Origin: DASRDR01 sp963812945 [NCBI: uncultured Candidatus Rokubacteria bacterium]
Lineage (GTDB): Bacteria; Methylomirabilota; Methylomirabilia; Rokubacteriales
DNA: 64,000 bases
NCBI GenBank assembly: GCA_963812945.1
Contig: CAWEXD010000010.1
Location: forward strand, 725,712 to 789,711
Direction of reading: 5' to 3'
Shown: in pieces, positions 1-9,444 of the stretch
Layout: the number at the start of each line of letters is the position of its first letter
Numbering within the stretch: the first letter of the stretch is position 1
Position numbers and translations under genes: made by a program
Notes under the pieces: model-generated
What the model was told of the DNA's origin: nothing
The model's database searches: none
Seen by the model: the letters and a program-made list of their open reading frames with translations, nothing else

Positions 1-205
<205 letters not shown>

Positions 206-258
206 ACTCCGGGCCCCGGGGCGGCCCCGCCCGAGCGGCCGCCGCCGCCCCCCCGCCG

Positions 259-1446
259 ATGCCCAAGCGCACGATCGAGGACGTCGACCTCCGGGACCGG
301 CGCGTCTTCGTGCGGGTCGACTTCAACGTGCCGCTCGGCCGGGACGGCGAGGTGAGCGAGGACGCGCGGATCCGCGCGGCGCTGCCGACGCTCCGCCACG
401 CGCGGGCGCAGGGCGCGCGCCGGATGGTCGTCGCCTCGCACCTCGGCCGGCCCAAGGGCGGGCCGGAGGCGAAGTACTCGCTCGCTCCCGTGGCGCGGCG
501 CCTCGGGGCGCTCCTCGGTGAGACGGTCCCCCTGGCCCCCGACTGCGTCGGGCCCGGCGTCGAGGCGCAGGCGGCGACGCTCCCGCCGGGCGGAGTGCTG
601 CTGCTCGAGAACCTGCGCTTCCACGCGGGAGAGGAGGCGAATGACCCCGCGTTCTCCCAGGCGCTCGCGCGGCTCGGCGACGTCTACGTGGACGACGCCT
701 TCGCGGCGGCCCACCGGGCCCATGCCTCGACCGAGGGGATCACGCGCCACCTGCGGCCCGCGGTCGCCGGGCTCCTCATGCGGCAGGAGCTCACCGCCCT
801 CGCGCGGATCTTCGACGCGCCGACGCGCCCCCTCGTGGCCATCCTGGGGGGCGCGAAGGTGTCCGACAAGCTCGCGCTGATCGAGTCGCTCCTCGGCAAG
901 GTCGACCGGCTCTTGATCGGCGGCGGGATGGCGTTCACGTTCCTCCGCGCCCAGGGGCGCGAGGTGGGGCGGTCGCTCCTCGAGGCGAACCTGGTCGACC
1001 GGGCCCGCCGGCTCCTCGAGCAGGCGCGGACGCGGCAGGTCGACGTCCGGCTCCCCGTCGACACCGTGGTGGCGAGCTCGCCCGACGCGGCGGAGGGCCG
1101 GGTCGTCGAGAGCGGCGCGATCCCGGCGGACCTCATGGGGCTCGACATCGGCCCGGCGACGGTGCGCCACTTCGCGGAGGCCCTCCGCGACAGCCGGACC
1201 ATCATCTGGAACGGCCCGATGGGCGTCTTCGAGCGGGCGCCGTTCGCGGCGGGGACGCTCGGGCTCGCCCGGGCGGTCGTGGAGGCGCCCGCGCTGTCGG
1301 TCGTCGGCGGGGGAGACACGGTGGCCGCCGTCCAGGCGGCGGGCGTCACCGATCGGATCGGCTACCTCTCCACCGGGGGCGGGGCGTTCCTCGAGTACCT
1401 GGAAGGGCGGACCCTCCCCGGCGTGGCCGCCCTCGACGACGTCTGA
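259..1446 (+). CDS. pgk: Phosphoglycerate kinase
   Basis: 395 aa, the usual length for the family. It transfers phosphate from 1,3-bisphosphoglycerate to ADP in the cytoplasm. The N-terminal substrate-binding domain shows [21 protein letters not shown] and [10 protein letters not shown]. The nucleotide domain shows [23 protein letters not shown] and the glycine-rich [11 protein letters not shown]. The frame is open further upstream (to 148), but the ATG at 259 gives the normal N-terminus and lies 53 nt after gap. tpiA starts 10 nt downstream, so the genes are probably co-transcribed. Confidence 0.97.
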   Translation: MPKRTIEDVDLRDRRVFVRVDFNVPLGRDGEVSEDARIRAALPTLRHARAQGARRMVVASHLGRPKGGPEAKYSLAPVARRLGALLGETVPLAPDCVGPGVEAQAATLPPGGVLLLENLRFHAGEEANDPAFSQALARLGDVYVDDAFAAAHRAHASTEGITRHLRPAVAGLLMRQELTALARIFDAPTRPLVAILGGAKVSDKLALIESLLGKVDRLLIGGGMAFTFLRAQGREVGRSLLEANLVDRARRLLEQARTRQVDVRLPVDTVVASSPDAAEGRVVESGAIPADLMGLDIGPATVRHFAEALRDSRTIIWNGPMGVFERAPFAAGTLGLARAVVEAPALSVVGGGDTVAAVQAAGVTDRIGYLSTGGGAFLEYLEGRTLPGVAALDDV

Positions 1447-1456
1447 TGGCGGCCTG

Positions 1457-2263
1457 ATGGCAGACGGCGCCGTCCCGCGCACGCCGGTGGTCGCGGGCAA
1501 CTGGAAGATGCACCTGACGCTCGCCGAGGCCCGGGCGCTGGCCGCCGCCGTCCGCGACGGCTGCCGCGGGCTCGCGGAGATCCGGGTCGCGGTGTGCCCG
1601 CCCGCCACGGCGCTGGCGGCGGTGGCCGACGTGCTCGCGGGCTCCCCCGTGCTGGTGGGGGCCCAGGACGCGCACTGGGAGGCCGCGGGCGCGTTCACCG
1701 GGGCGGTGTCGGCCGCCCAGGTCTGGGACGCGGGGGCGCGGCTCGTGATCCTGGGGCACTCCGAGCGGCGTCAGATCTTCGGCGAGACGGACGACGTCGT
1801 GCGGCGCAAGGTGACGGCGGCGCTCGGCGAGAGCTTGACCCCGCTCGTGTGCGTGGGCGAGACCGCGGCGGAGCGATCGGCCGGGCAGACGCTCGCCGTG
1901 GTCACGCGCCAGCTCGAGGCGGCCCTCGGAGGGCGCGCCGCCTCGGACGTCGCGCGGTGCTGGCTCGCCTACGAGCCCGTGTGGGCGATCGGGACGGGGC
2001 AGACGGCGACGCCCGCGCAGGCCGCCGAGGTTCACGCGCAGCTGCGCCTGGGACTCGCGCGGCTGGCGGGCCCCGCGGTCGCCGCCGCCTGTCCGATTCT
2101 CTATGGGGGGAGCGTCAAGCCCGAGGTCACGCCGGCGCTCATGGGGGAGCCGGACATCGACGGCGCGCTCGTGGGCGGGGCCAGCCTGAAGGCGGCCGAC
2201 TTCCTCGGGATCGTCCGGGCAAGCCTCGAGGCCAAGGGCCGGGCCGGGGCGCCGCCCCGGTGA
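1457..2263 (+). CDS. tpiA: Triosephosphate isomerase
   Basis: 268 aa TIM barrel interconverting dihydroxyacetone phosphate and glyceraldehyde 3-phosphate. Catalytic residues are visible: Lys in VAGNWKMH, His in ILGHSERR and Glu in AYEPVWAIGTG. The phosphate-binding YGGSVKPE and GGASLK loops are at the C-terminus. The ATG at 1457 follows pgk by 10 nt and is preceded by a weak GA-rich stretch. The protein is slightly longer than the ~250 aa average because of short N- and C-terminal extensions. Confidence 0.97.
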   Translation: MADGAVPRTPVVAGNWKMHLTLAEARALAAAVRDGCRGLAEIRVAVCPPATALAAVADVLAGSPVLVGAQDAHWEAAGAFTGAVSAAQVWDAGARLVILGHSERRQIFGETDDVVRRKVTAALGESLTPLVCVGETAAERSAGQTLAVVTRQLEAALGGRAASDVARCWLAYEPVWAIGTGQTATPAQAAEVHAQLRLGLARLAGPAVAAACPILYGGSVKPEVTPALMGEPDIDGALVGGASLKAADFLGIVRASLEAKGRAGAPPR

Positions 2264-2321
2264 GCCCCGCGGAACGATGAGGCCCCGGCACCGGATTCGA
2301 TGCGCCATCAACTTGGGAGGC

Positions 2322-2350
2322 CCGGGCGCCGACGCGCGCCCGGCGCCCGG
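2322..2350 (+). other. Perfect inverted repeat upstream of secG
   Basis: CCGGGCGCCG (2322-2331) and CGGCGCCCGG (2341-2350) form a perfect 10-bp stem with a 9-nt loop, immediately before the secG ribosome-binding site AGAAGGAG (2351-2358). No T-run follows, so it is not a classical terminator. It could attenuate read-through from tpiA or protect the secG message. Confidence 0.6.
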
Positions 2351-2364
2351 AGAAGGAGCCTGAC

Positions 2365-2706
2365 GTGTACATCGCGGTAGTGGTCCTGCATGCCCTCGTG
2401 TGCTTCGCCATCATCGGCATCGTGCTGCTCCAGGCCGGGAAGGGCGCCGACATCGGCTCGGCGTTCGGCGGAGGCGGGAGCCAGGCGGTGTTCGGCTCGA
2501 TGGGGACGCCGACCATCCTCGGCAAGATCACGACGGTGGTCGCGATCCTGTTCATGATCACCTCGTTCAGCCTGGCGAAGATGTCCTCCCGGCCCGCGTC
2601 GGTCGTGCCGGCGAGCGCGCCGGCGCCGGCCGCGCCGGCCGAGACGACGGCCCCCGCCGCCACGGTCCCCGCCACGCCGGCGGCCCCGCCCGTCGCCCCG
2701 AAGTAG
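2365..2706 (+). CDS. secG: Preprotein translocase subunit SecG
   Basis: 113 aa, GTG start preceded by AGAAGGAG. SecG is a small inner-membrane partner of SecYE that assists SecA-driven protein export. The family layout is clear: a first membrane helix (residues ~3-22), the signature LLQAGKGADIGSAFGGG linker, and a second helix (about TILGKITTVVAILFMITSF). An Ala/Pro-rich low-complexity tail follows and is probably disordered. The gap-pgk-tpiA-secG order is widely conserved in bacteria. Confidence 0.95.
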   Translation: MYIAVVVLHALVCFAIIGIVLLQAGKGADIGSAFGGGGSQAVFGSMGTPTILGKITTVVAILFMITSFSLAKMSSRPASVVPASAPAPAAPAETTAPAATVPATPAAPPVAPK

Positions 2707-2747
2707 GGCGCCGGGAGGCTGCCGGGAGGGCGCCAGGAGACCATCGG

Positions 2748-4887
2748 ATGCGCGGGACCAAGCTCCTCTTGCTGGCCGCGCCGACCCTCGTCGGCGTCTT
2801 CCTCCTCCAGTCGTACTTCTGGGTCCCGACCTTCGAGGACCAGGTCCGCGGGGACCCGGGCCGCCTCGAGCGCTTCATCAGCAGCTCCATCGGCGACGCC
2901 GTGATCCTGAACCCGGCCATCTCGGCGGACTCGGCCTCGAGCGAGGTGAATTCGCTGGTCTTCGAGGGGCTGATCGAGCGGGACCTGGACCTGTCCTTCC
3001 GGGGTCGCCTGGCGGAGTCCTGGCAGATCCTTGAGGAGGCCTACCTCTACGCGGACGAGACCGAGCGGCTGCCGGACGGGGCGCCGGCCACGCCGGCGGC
3101 CCTCGTGGCACGGCTCCGGGCCGCCCAGGCCCGCGGCGCGCCCGAGCTCCGGGCCGTCGAGGCGATGACCGTGCTGCCCGCCGAGACCGCGAGCGTGCAG
3201 ATCGCGCTCCCGAGCCCGCCCCGGCGGCCGGGCGCCCCCCCGGCGCCGCCTCCGGCGAGCGTCCCCGCCACCGTCCGGCGCCCGCCGCGGGTCAAGTTCA
3301 CGCTCGGCGCCGTCGACCAGGATTTCTTCCAGAACCTCGACCGGCTGCTCGGGGGGTACGTGAAGCGACTCGACCTCTCTCCGCTACGTCGCCGCACCGG
3401 ACGCCGCGACGGCCCGGGCGGCGGCCGAGGCGCACGTCCAGCCGGCGGAGGAGAACCCCGTCATCGTGTTCCGGCTCCGGCGGGGCGTGCGCTTCCACGA
3501 TGGACGCGAGGTCACCGCGAAGGACGTGCGCTTCACCTTCGAGACCATCATGGACCCGCGGAACCTCTCCCCGCGCGTGCCGGACTTCGAGCCGATCAAG
3601 GCGGTTGAGACCCCGGAGTCCCACACGGTCCGGGTGACGTACAAGGAGCTCTTCCAGCCGGGCTTCGAGAGCTGGGGGATGGGGATCCTGCCCGAGCACC
3701 TCTTGAACCGCGCGGCGCTCGCCGCCGAGGCCCGCGCGGTGGGCAAGGACCCCGGCGCCTTCAGCGTGCGGGACTCCGGCTTCAACCGGCGGCCGATCGG
3801 GAGCGGGCCGTTCCGGTTCGCCGCGTGGGACAGCGACGTGTCCATCCGGCTCGTCCGGAACGAGGACTACTGGGAGGGGCCGCCGAACTTCCGGGAGTAC
3901 TTCGTGCGGATCCTACCGGACGCGCTCACGTCGGAGCTCGCGTTCTACGCCGGCACGGCCGACGGCTACGGCGCCCAGGCCCACCAGGTGGCGCGGCTCC
4001 AGAACGATTCCCGCTTCCACGTGAACTCGCTGCTGGGCCTCGGGTACAGCTACGTCGGCTACAACCTCCGGCGCCCGCTGTTCCAGGACGTGCGGGTGCG
4101 GACCGCCCTCGGCATGGCGATCGACATCGACGAGATCATCCGCTACGTCCTCTTCCGCCAGGGCCGGCGGACGACGGGGCCGTATCCTCAGCAGACCGCG
4201 TACTACGACCCGGACGTCAAGCCCCTGCCCTACGATCCGGCCGGCGCCGCGCGGCTGCTCGCCGAGGGCGGCTGGCGGAAGAACGCCGACGGGATCCTCG
4301 AGAAGGACGGGAAGCCGCTCGCGTTCACGCTCATCACCAATGCGGGGAACGAGGAGCGCCAGGCGATCATGGTGATCGCCCAGAACGCGTGGCGCCGGCT
4401 CGGGGTCAAGGTCGAGATTCTGTCGCTCGAGTGGGCGGTCTTCATCCGGGAGCGCGTGAACAAGCTCGACTTCGACGCGGTCGTGCTCGGCTGGGCGATG
4501 GGACTCGACCCGGACATCTTCCAGATCTTCCACTCGAGCCAGGCCGGCCCCCAGCAGCTCAACTTCGTCGGCTACGCGAACCCCCGGGCGGACGAGCTCA
4601 TGATCCGCATCCGCCGCGAGTACGACGAGGCCCGCCAGACCGCCATGGCCCGGGAGCTCCACCGGCTCATCGCCCGGGACCAGCCGTACACGTTCCTCTA
4701 CGTGCGCCAGGCGCTGTCGCTGCTCGACGGGAAGATCGTCCGCATGGTGCGGCGGCCGGACGGAACCCCCCAGTACCTCCCGTTCGAGCCGAACCGCCTG
4801 GGCCGCATCAATTTCCACTTCGACCAGTGGCTGAAGACGCCCCGGCCGGTCCTCCCCCCCTTCCGGCCCGAGCTGACCACGGGGTAG
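2748..4887 (+). pseudogene. Peptide-type ABC transporter substrate-binding protein, frameshifted
   Basis: A family 5 (DppA/OppA-type) binding protein split over two frames. The N-terminal part starts at ATG 2748 with a hydrophobic anchor (LLLLAAPTLVGVFLLQS) and runs in that frame to about 3375. The rest (ENPVIVFRLRRGVRFHDG, VTAKDVRFTFE, then to TAG 4885-4887) is one base out. The second frame opens after a TGA at 3361-3363, so the indel lies between 3364 and about 3385. Both halves read as conserved protein, so a recent mutation or a single sequencing error is likely. An Ala/Pro-rich insert sits near residues 130-190. It would deliver peptides or similar ligands to the two permeases that follow at once. 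Confidence 0.85.
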
Positions 4888-4890
4888 CCG

Positions 4891-5850
4891 GTGCTCCCCT
4901 TCCTCGCCCGCGCGTGCTGGCGAAAGGTCTGGACGCTCTTCCTGATCTCGATCGTGTCCTTTCTCGTGATCCATCTCGCGCCCGGCTCGCCCAGCCAGAT
5001 CGACCCGATGAACCCGCGCTTCACCAAGGAGCAGCTCGCCCGCTACCAGGCGGCCTTCGACCTCGACAAGCCGCTCCACGTCCAGTACTGGCTCTTCTAC
5101 CAGCGACTGTTCACCGGGCAGCTCCGGTCGTTCAAGGACAACCAGCCCGTCTTGCCCAAGATCGTCCAGCGCGCGTGGAACAGCTTCCCGCTCTTCGTGG
5201 TGGGCACCATTCTGGTCTGGTGCTTCGCCTTCCCGCTCGGGATCGCGACCGCCGTCCGCCGTGACTCGTGGTTCGATCGGGCGACGACCGTGCTCGTCTT
5301 CGCGCTGATCTCGATCCCGGGGTTCTATCTCTCCTATCTCGCGATCATCTTCGTCGTCGAGACCTTCCAGGTCGACGTGATCGGGATCCAGACGTTCGGG
5401 CGCGACCCGACCGGGCTCTGGGTCCGGGCCATGGATCGCACCTGGCACCTCGTGCTCCCCTCGCTCCTCGGCGCCACCGCGGGGATCGCCGTGCTGTCGC
5501 GCTACGTGCGCTCGCAGATGCTCGAGGTGATCAGCTCCGACTACGTCCGCACCGCCCGCGCCAAGGGGCTGCCCGAGGACGCGGTGCTCTACCGGCACGC
5601 CCTCCGGAACGGCCTCCTCCCCTTCGTCACGATGCTCGGGCTCCTGATTCCGGCGCTCATCGGGGGAAGCGTCATCTTCGAGACGATCTTCGCGTGGCCG
5701 GGGATCGGCCGGCTCGGCTACGAGGCCATCCTGGCGCGCGATTATCCGGTCGTGATCGCGCTCAACTTCGTCGCGGCGCTCCTCACCGTCGTGGGCACCC
5801 TCCTGTCCGACGTCCTCTACATGATGGTGGATCCGCGGATCCGCCTGTGA
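4891..5850 (+). CDS. ABC transporter permease, DppB/OppB type
   Basis: 319 aa with about six membrane helices, GTG start 3 nt after the binding-protein stop. The N-terminus (SFLVIHLAPGSP) and the cytoplasmic EAA loop (YVRTARAKGLPEDAVLYRHA) are typical of BPD_transp_1 permeases in peptide/nickel systems. It forms the membrane channel with the next permease. No ATPase (DppD/F) gene is nearby; it must be elsewhere. The start overlaps nothing, and the end overlaps the next gene by 4 nt. Confidence 0.93.
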   Translation: MLPFLARACWRKVWTLFLISIVSFLVIHLAPGSPSQIDPMNPRFTKEQLARYQAAFDLDKPLHVQYWLFYQRLFTGQLRSFKDNQPVLPKIVQRAWNSFPLFVVGTILVWCFAFPLGIATAVRRDSWFDRATTVLVFALISIPGFYLSYLAIIFVVETFQVDVIGIQTFGRDPTGLWVRAMDRTWHLVLPSLLGATAGIAVLSRYVRSQMLEVISSDYVRTARAKGLPEDAVLYRHALRNGLLPFVTMLGLLIPALIGGSVIFETIFAWPGIGRLGYEAILARDYPVVIALNFVAALLTVVGTLLSDVLYMMVDPRIRL

Positions 5851-6806
5851 GCCCCGGCGCGCGCGGCGAGTCGCCGGGACGCCTGGCCTGGCGGGGCTTT
5901 CGCCGGAACGGCCCGGCGGTGGTGGGCCTGGGGATCGTTCTCGCCTTCTTCCTGATCGCCCTGGTCGGGGTCGCCCTGACGAAGGGGGCGCGGCCCGTGC
6001 TGGATCCCCGCGAGGTGCGCCTGCCCGACCGGCTCCAGGGGCCCTTCGCGCGGCCGAACAAGGAGTCGGTGCCCGCGGCCAGCTGGCCGCGGCTCGGCGT
6101 CTACCCCTTCGGCACCGACGAGCTGGGGCGGGACGTCTTCGCGCGGATGCTCGAGGGCGCCTTCGTGTCGCTCTCGGTGGGGTTCGTCGCCGTCGGCCTC
6201 GCGGTGGCGATCGGGATCGTCGTGGGGGGGGTCGCCGGGTACTACGGGCCGGTCCGCCTCCGGGTGGGGCCGCTCAGGCTCCTGACCGTCGACACGATCG
6301 TGACGGGCCTCATCGACGTCATGCTGTCGTTCCCGGCGTTCTTCCTGATCCTGACGGTCGTGGCGATCCTCAAGCCGTCGATCTGGAACATCATGGTCGT
6401 GATCGGGCTCACGAGCTGGGAGGGCACGGCCCGGTTCGTCCGCGCGGAGATCCTGTCGCTGCGGGAGCAGGAGTTCATTCACGCCTCCCAGGCGTCGGGG
6501 GCGCGGGGCAGCCGGATCATCGCCCGGCACCTCGTCCCGAACGCCCTCGGGCCCGTCCTCGTGTCGGCGACGCTCGGCGTCGCGGGCGCGATCCTGACGG
6601 AGTCGAGCCTGTCGTTCCTCGGCTTCGGGGTGCCGCCGCCCGACGCGACCTGGGGCAACGTCCTTGCCGACGGCAAGCGTTTCATCTTCGACGCCCCGTG
6701 GCTGACGCTCATCCCCGGGACGGCCATCCTCGTCGTCGTCCTCGCGTTCAACCTCTTCGGCGAGGGGCTGCGCGAGGCCTTCAACCCCCGGCTCCGCGAG
6801 CGCTGA
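5847..6806 (+). CDS. ABC transporter permease, DppC/OppC type
   Basis: 319 aa. The GTG at 5847 overlaps the previous stop as GTGA, which implies translational coupling. The N-terminal RNGPAVVGLGIVLAFFLIALVG helix, the periplasmic YPFGTDELGRDVFARMLEGA motif and the EAA loop (FIHASQASGARGSRIIARHLVPN) are typical of the DppC subfamily. The long periplasmic loop between helix 1 and the LGTDxLGRD motif is also normal. It pairs with the upstream DppB-type permease. The transported ligand cannot be read from sequence. Confidence 0.93.
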   Translation: MSPGARGESPGRLAWRGFRRNGPAVVGLGIVLAFFLIALVGVALTKGARPVLDPREVRLPDRLQGPFARPNKESVPAASWPRLGVYPFGTDELGRDVFARMLEGAFVSLSVGFVAVGLAVAIGIVVGGVAGYYGPVRLRVGPLRLLTVDTIVTGLIDVMLSFPAFFLILTVVAILKPSIWNIMVVIGLTSWEGTARFVRAEILSLREQEFIHASQASGARGSRIIARHLVPNALGPVLVSATLGVAGAILTESSLSFLGFGVPPPDATWGNVLADGKRFIFDAPWLTLIPGTAILVVVLAFNLFGEGLREAFNPRLRER

Positions 6807-6822
6807 CCGGGGTGCCGCGATC

Positions 6823-6853
6823 TTGACAACGCGCGAGACCGGGCGGCAAGATA
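6823..6853 (+). promoter_or_regulatory. Probable sigma70 promoter of tRNA-Leu
   Basis: A consensus -35 box TTGACA (6823-6828) is followed 18 nt later by an A/T-rich CAAGAT/AAGATA -10-like element (6847-6853). The tRNA begins at 6862, the expected transcript-start distance. Confidence 0.65.
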
Positions 6854-6861
6854 CGCCCTAC

Positions 6862-6946
<85 letters not shown>

Positions 6947-6964
6947 CCCTCTCCCCTTCTGGGG

Positions 6965-6995
6965 ACGGCGGGGCTCCGAACCGGAGCCCCGTCGT
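6965..6995 (+). terminator. Hairpin terminator after tRNA-Leu
   Basis: A 13-bp stem with one G-U pair: 6965-6977 pairs with 6983-6995 around the loop GAACC. It is followed by a short GGTTT stretch. It separates the tRNA transcript from lipA. Confidence 0.75.
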
Positions 6996-7063
6996 GGTTT
7001 CGGGGATGGGCCGGGTCCGAGGCGCTGTGGCATAATGACCACCGGTACGAGCACTTCCCGCGA

Positions 7064-8050
7064 ATGATGCTGACGCTTCCCGTCATCCAGCCCGACGCAC
7101 CACGGGAGCCCCAGGCGCGCAAGCCGGCCTGGCTCAAGGTCCGTGCGCCCGGCGGCCCCAACTACATGCGCCTGCAGGCCCTCATGCGCGAGCGGAAGCT
7201 CCACACCGTCTGCGAGGAGGCGCGCTGCCCGAACATCGGCGAGTGCTGGGAGGAGCGGACGGCGACCTTCATGATCCTGGGCGACGTCTGCACTCGCCGC
7301 TGCGGGTTCTGCGCGGTCGCGCACGGGCGGCCCGAGTGGGAGGACTGGGGGGAGCCGGACCGGGTCGGGCGCACGGTCGCCGAGATGGGGCTCGCCCACG
7401 TGGTGGTGACGAGCGTCAACCGCGACGACCTCGCCGACGGCGGGTCCGAGATTTTCGCGCGCACGATCACCGCGATCCGGCGCGAGGCGCCGGGCTGCCG
7501 CGTGGAGGTCCTGATCCCGGACTTCCAGGGCTCGGCGGCCGCGCTCGACACCGTGCTCCGCGCCCGGCCCGACGTCCTGAACCACAACATCGAGACGGTG
7601 CCGCGCCTCTACCGCGAGGTGCGGCCGGGCTCGCGCTACGAGCGAAGCCTGGAGCTCTTCGGCCGGGCCCGCCGCCACGAGACGGCGCCCGTCGTCAAGT
7701 CGGGCATGATGCTCGGCCTGGGCGAGTCGCTGGAGGAGGTGCGCGCCACGATGGCCGACCTCCACGCGGCCGGCGTCGAGCTCCTGACCCTCGGCCAGTA
7801 CCTCCGGCCCTCGCCTCGGCACCTGCCCGTGGTGCGCTACGCCCCGCCCGAGGAGTTCGCGGCGCTCGGCGCCGAGGGCCGGGCGCTCGGGTTCCGCCAT
7901 GTCGAGGCGGGGCCCCTGGTGCGCTCCTCGTACCACGCCAAGCGCCAGGTCGAGCACGCCGCCGCCGCCGCCCCCGCCGCCCCCGCCGGGCCTGCTGCCG
8001 GGCCTGCTGCCGGGCCTGCTGCCGGGCCTGCTGCCGGGCCTGCTGATTGA
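7064..8050 (+). CDS. lipA: Lipoyl synthase
   Basis: 328 aa radical-SAM enzyme that inserts two sulfurs into the octanoyl group on E2 or GcvH proteins. The auxiliary cluster motif [12 protein letters not shown] and the SAM-cluster motif CTRRCGFC are both present, and the conserved C-terminal VRSSYHA supplies the serine ligand. The frame is open upstream, but ATG 7064 (or 7067) gives the family N-terminus; a CATAAT -10-like box lies at 7031-7036. The C-terminus is unusual: an Ala/Pro run followed by a GPAA repeat. The stop overlaps the nuoA start (TGATG). Its product serves the PDH E2 encoded 11 kb downstream in the same gene block. Confidence 0.96.
   Translation: MMLTLPVIQPDAPREPQARKPAWLKVRAPGGPNYMRLQALMRERKLHTVCEEARCPNIGECWEERTATFMILGDVCTRRCGFCAVAHGRPEWEDWGEPDRVGRTVAEMGLAHVVVTSVNRDDLADGGSEIFARTITAIRREAPGCRVEVLIPDFQGSAAALDTVLRARPDVLNHNIETVPRLYREVRPGSRYERSLELFGRARRHETAPVVKSGMMLGLGESLEEVRATMADLHAAGVELLTLGQYLRPSPRHLPVVRYAPPEEFAALGAEGRALGFRHVEAGPLVRSSYHAKRQVEHAAAAAPAAPAGPAAGPAAGPAAGPAAGPAD
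7988..8045 (+). repeat. 12-bp tandem repeat at the end of lipA
   Basis: Four full copies and one 10-nt partial copy of GGGCCTGCTGCC encode the Gly-Pro-Ala-Ala repeat at the LipA C-terminus. The array ends 5 nt before the nuoA ATG, so the nuoA translation-initiation region lies inside it. Unit length is a multiple of 3, so copy-number changes would keep lipA in frame. Confidence 0.95.
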
Positions 8051-8400
8051 TGCAGTACGTCCCGATCCTGATGGTCTTCGCCATCTCGCTCGGGGTGGCG
8101 TGTCTGCTCGCGTACCTCCCCGCCCTGCTGGGCCCGCGGCGGGCGACCCCGATCAAGCTCGAGACGTTCGAGTGCGGCAAGGACGTTCTCGCGCGCCCGG
8201 AGGGACGGTTCGCGATCAAGTTCTCGACGACCGCCATCTTCTTCATCATCTTCGACATCGAACTGATGTTCGTGTTCCCCTGGACCGTCGTGTACCGGAG
8301 CCTCGGCCTCTACGGGTTCCTCACGATGGTCGTGTATCTGGGGATCCTGATGCTCGGGCTGTACTACGTGTGGCGCAAGGGAGGGCTCGAGTGGGAGTAG
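8050..8400 (+). CDS. nuoA: NADH-quinone oxidoreductase subunit A
   Basis: 116 aa, three membrane helices. NuoA is a small membrane subunit of complex I near the quinone channel. Signature segments: [10 protein letters not shown] in the conserved loop after helix 1, and [14 protein letters not shown] at helix 2. ATG 8050 shares its A with the lipA TGA. It overlaps nuoB by 10 nt. Confidence 0.96.
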   Translation: MQYVPILMVFAISLGVACLLAYLPALLGPRRATPIKLETFECGKDVLARPEGRFAIKFSTTAIFFIIFDIELMFVFPWTVVYRSLGLYGFLTMVVYLGILMLGLYYVWRKGGLEWE

Positions 8401-8849
8401 CCGACTTCTTCACGACGAAGCTCGACGCGGCGCTCGGCTGGGCCCGGAAGTACTCCATCTTCCAGTACCCGTTCGTCACGGCGTGCTGCGGCATGGAGTA
8501 CATGGCGACCGCGTGCTCCCACTACGACGTCGACCGCTTCGGGGCCGGGCTGCCGCGCTTCTCGCCGCGCCAGGCCGACGTGCTCTTCGTCGTGGGCACG
8601 ATCAGCCACAAGATGGCCCCGGTCCTCCGCCGCGTCTACGACCAGATGACCGAGCCGAAGTGGGTGGTCGCCTTCGGCGTCTGCACCTGCACGGGCGGGT
8701 TCTACGACAACTACGCGACGGTCCAGGGCATCGACACGATCCTGCCGGTGGACGTGTACATCCCGGGCTGCCCGCCCCGGCCCGAGAGCGTGCTCGACGG
8801 CCTGATGAAGCTCCAGGACAAGATCGCCGTGGGGCGGCAGCGGTACTGA
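8391..8849 (+). CDS. nuoB: NADH-quinone oxidoreductase subunit B
   Basis: 152 aa. NuoB carries cluster N2, the last [4Fe-4S] centre before quinone. Ligand motifs are visible: tandem Cys in TACCGMEYM, Cys in [11 protein letters not shown], and Cys in [11 protein letters not shown]. The GTG at 8391 (MGVADFF) lies inside the nuoA end and gives the normal short N-terminus. Confidence 0.96.
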   Translation: MGVADFFTTKLDAALGWARKYSIFQYPFVTACCGMEYMATACSHYDVDRFGAGLPRFSPRQADVLFVVGTISHKMAPVLRRVYDQMTEPKWVVAFGVCTCTGGFYDNYATVQGIDTILPVDVYIPGCPPRPESVLDGLMKLQDKIAVGRQRY

Positions 8850-8874
8850 GACCGGGCGCCCGCGCCTCTCTCCC

Positions 8875-9372
8875 ATGGACGGCACGGAGATCCTCGCGCG
8901 GCTGGCCGAGCGCTTCGGCGCGGCCGTCCTCCTGTCCCACGCCGAGCACGGGGACCACACCCTCGTGGTGGAGCGGACGGCGCTGCCCGAGGTGCTCCGC
9001 TTCTGCCGGGACGACGCGGCGCTCCGGTTCGACATGCTGATGGACCTCAGCGCCGTGGACTACCTCGCCTACCCCGGCCGGGAGGACGCGCCGCGCTTCG
9101 AGATCGTCTACCACCTCTATTCGGTTCCGCACAACCACCGGCTCCGGGTGAAGGCCGGCGTGGACGAGGACGACCCGGTCGTCCCGTCGGCGGTGCCGCT
9201 CTGGCCGATCGCGAACTGGTTCGAGCGCGAGGTGTGGGACATGTTCGGCCTCCGGTTCACCGGCCATCCCGACCTCCGCCGCCTCCTGCTCTACGAGGGG
9301 TTCGAGGGGCACCCCCTCCGGAAGGACTACCCGGTCAACCGCCGGCAGCCCCTCATCGGCCCCAGGAACTGA
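8875..9372 (+). CDS. nuoC: NADH-quinone oxidoreductase subunit C
   Basis: 165 aa peripheral-arm subunit (30 kDa family). Signature: WPIANWFEREVWDMFGLRF, then GHPDLRRLLLYEGFEGHPLRKDYP. It is a separate gene, not fused to nuoD as in enterobacteria. It starts 25 nt after nuoB. A 72-nt gap carrying a dispersed repeat separates it from nuoD. Confidence 0.96.
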   Translation: MDGTEILARLAERFGAAVLLSHAEHGDHTLVVERTALPEVLRFCRDDAALRFDMLMDLSAVDYLAYPGREDAPRFEIVYHLYSVPHNHRLRVKAGVDEDDPVVPSAVPLWPIANWFEREVWDMFGLRFTGHPDLRRLLLYEGFEGHPLRKDYPVNRRQPLIGPRN

Positions 9373-9393
9373 GCCCGGGACGCCCATGACCCC

Positions 9394-9420
9394 CCACAGG
9401 CCGAAGGCCGTCCGATCAGT
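9394..9420 (+). repeat. Dispersed repeat copy 1 (nuoC-nuoD junction)
   Basis: The core CCACAGGCCGAAGGCCGTCC (from 9394), followed by GATCAG, contains a GGCC-GAA-GGCC mini-hairpin. It lies 51 nt before the nuoD start GTG-AGC. Copies 2-4 are at 10,861-10,930, 14,340-14,366 and 31,623-31,671. Confidence 0.9.
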
Positions 9421-9444
9421 TCAGCGCCCAGCGAGGGCGGCCGG

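Noticed and set aside
7988-8045. Short regular repeats considered as a CRISPR array
   Set aside because: Units are 12 bp with no spacers and encode the LipA tail; no cas gene is present.
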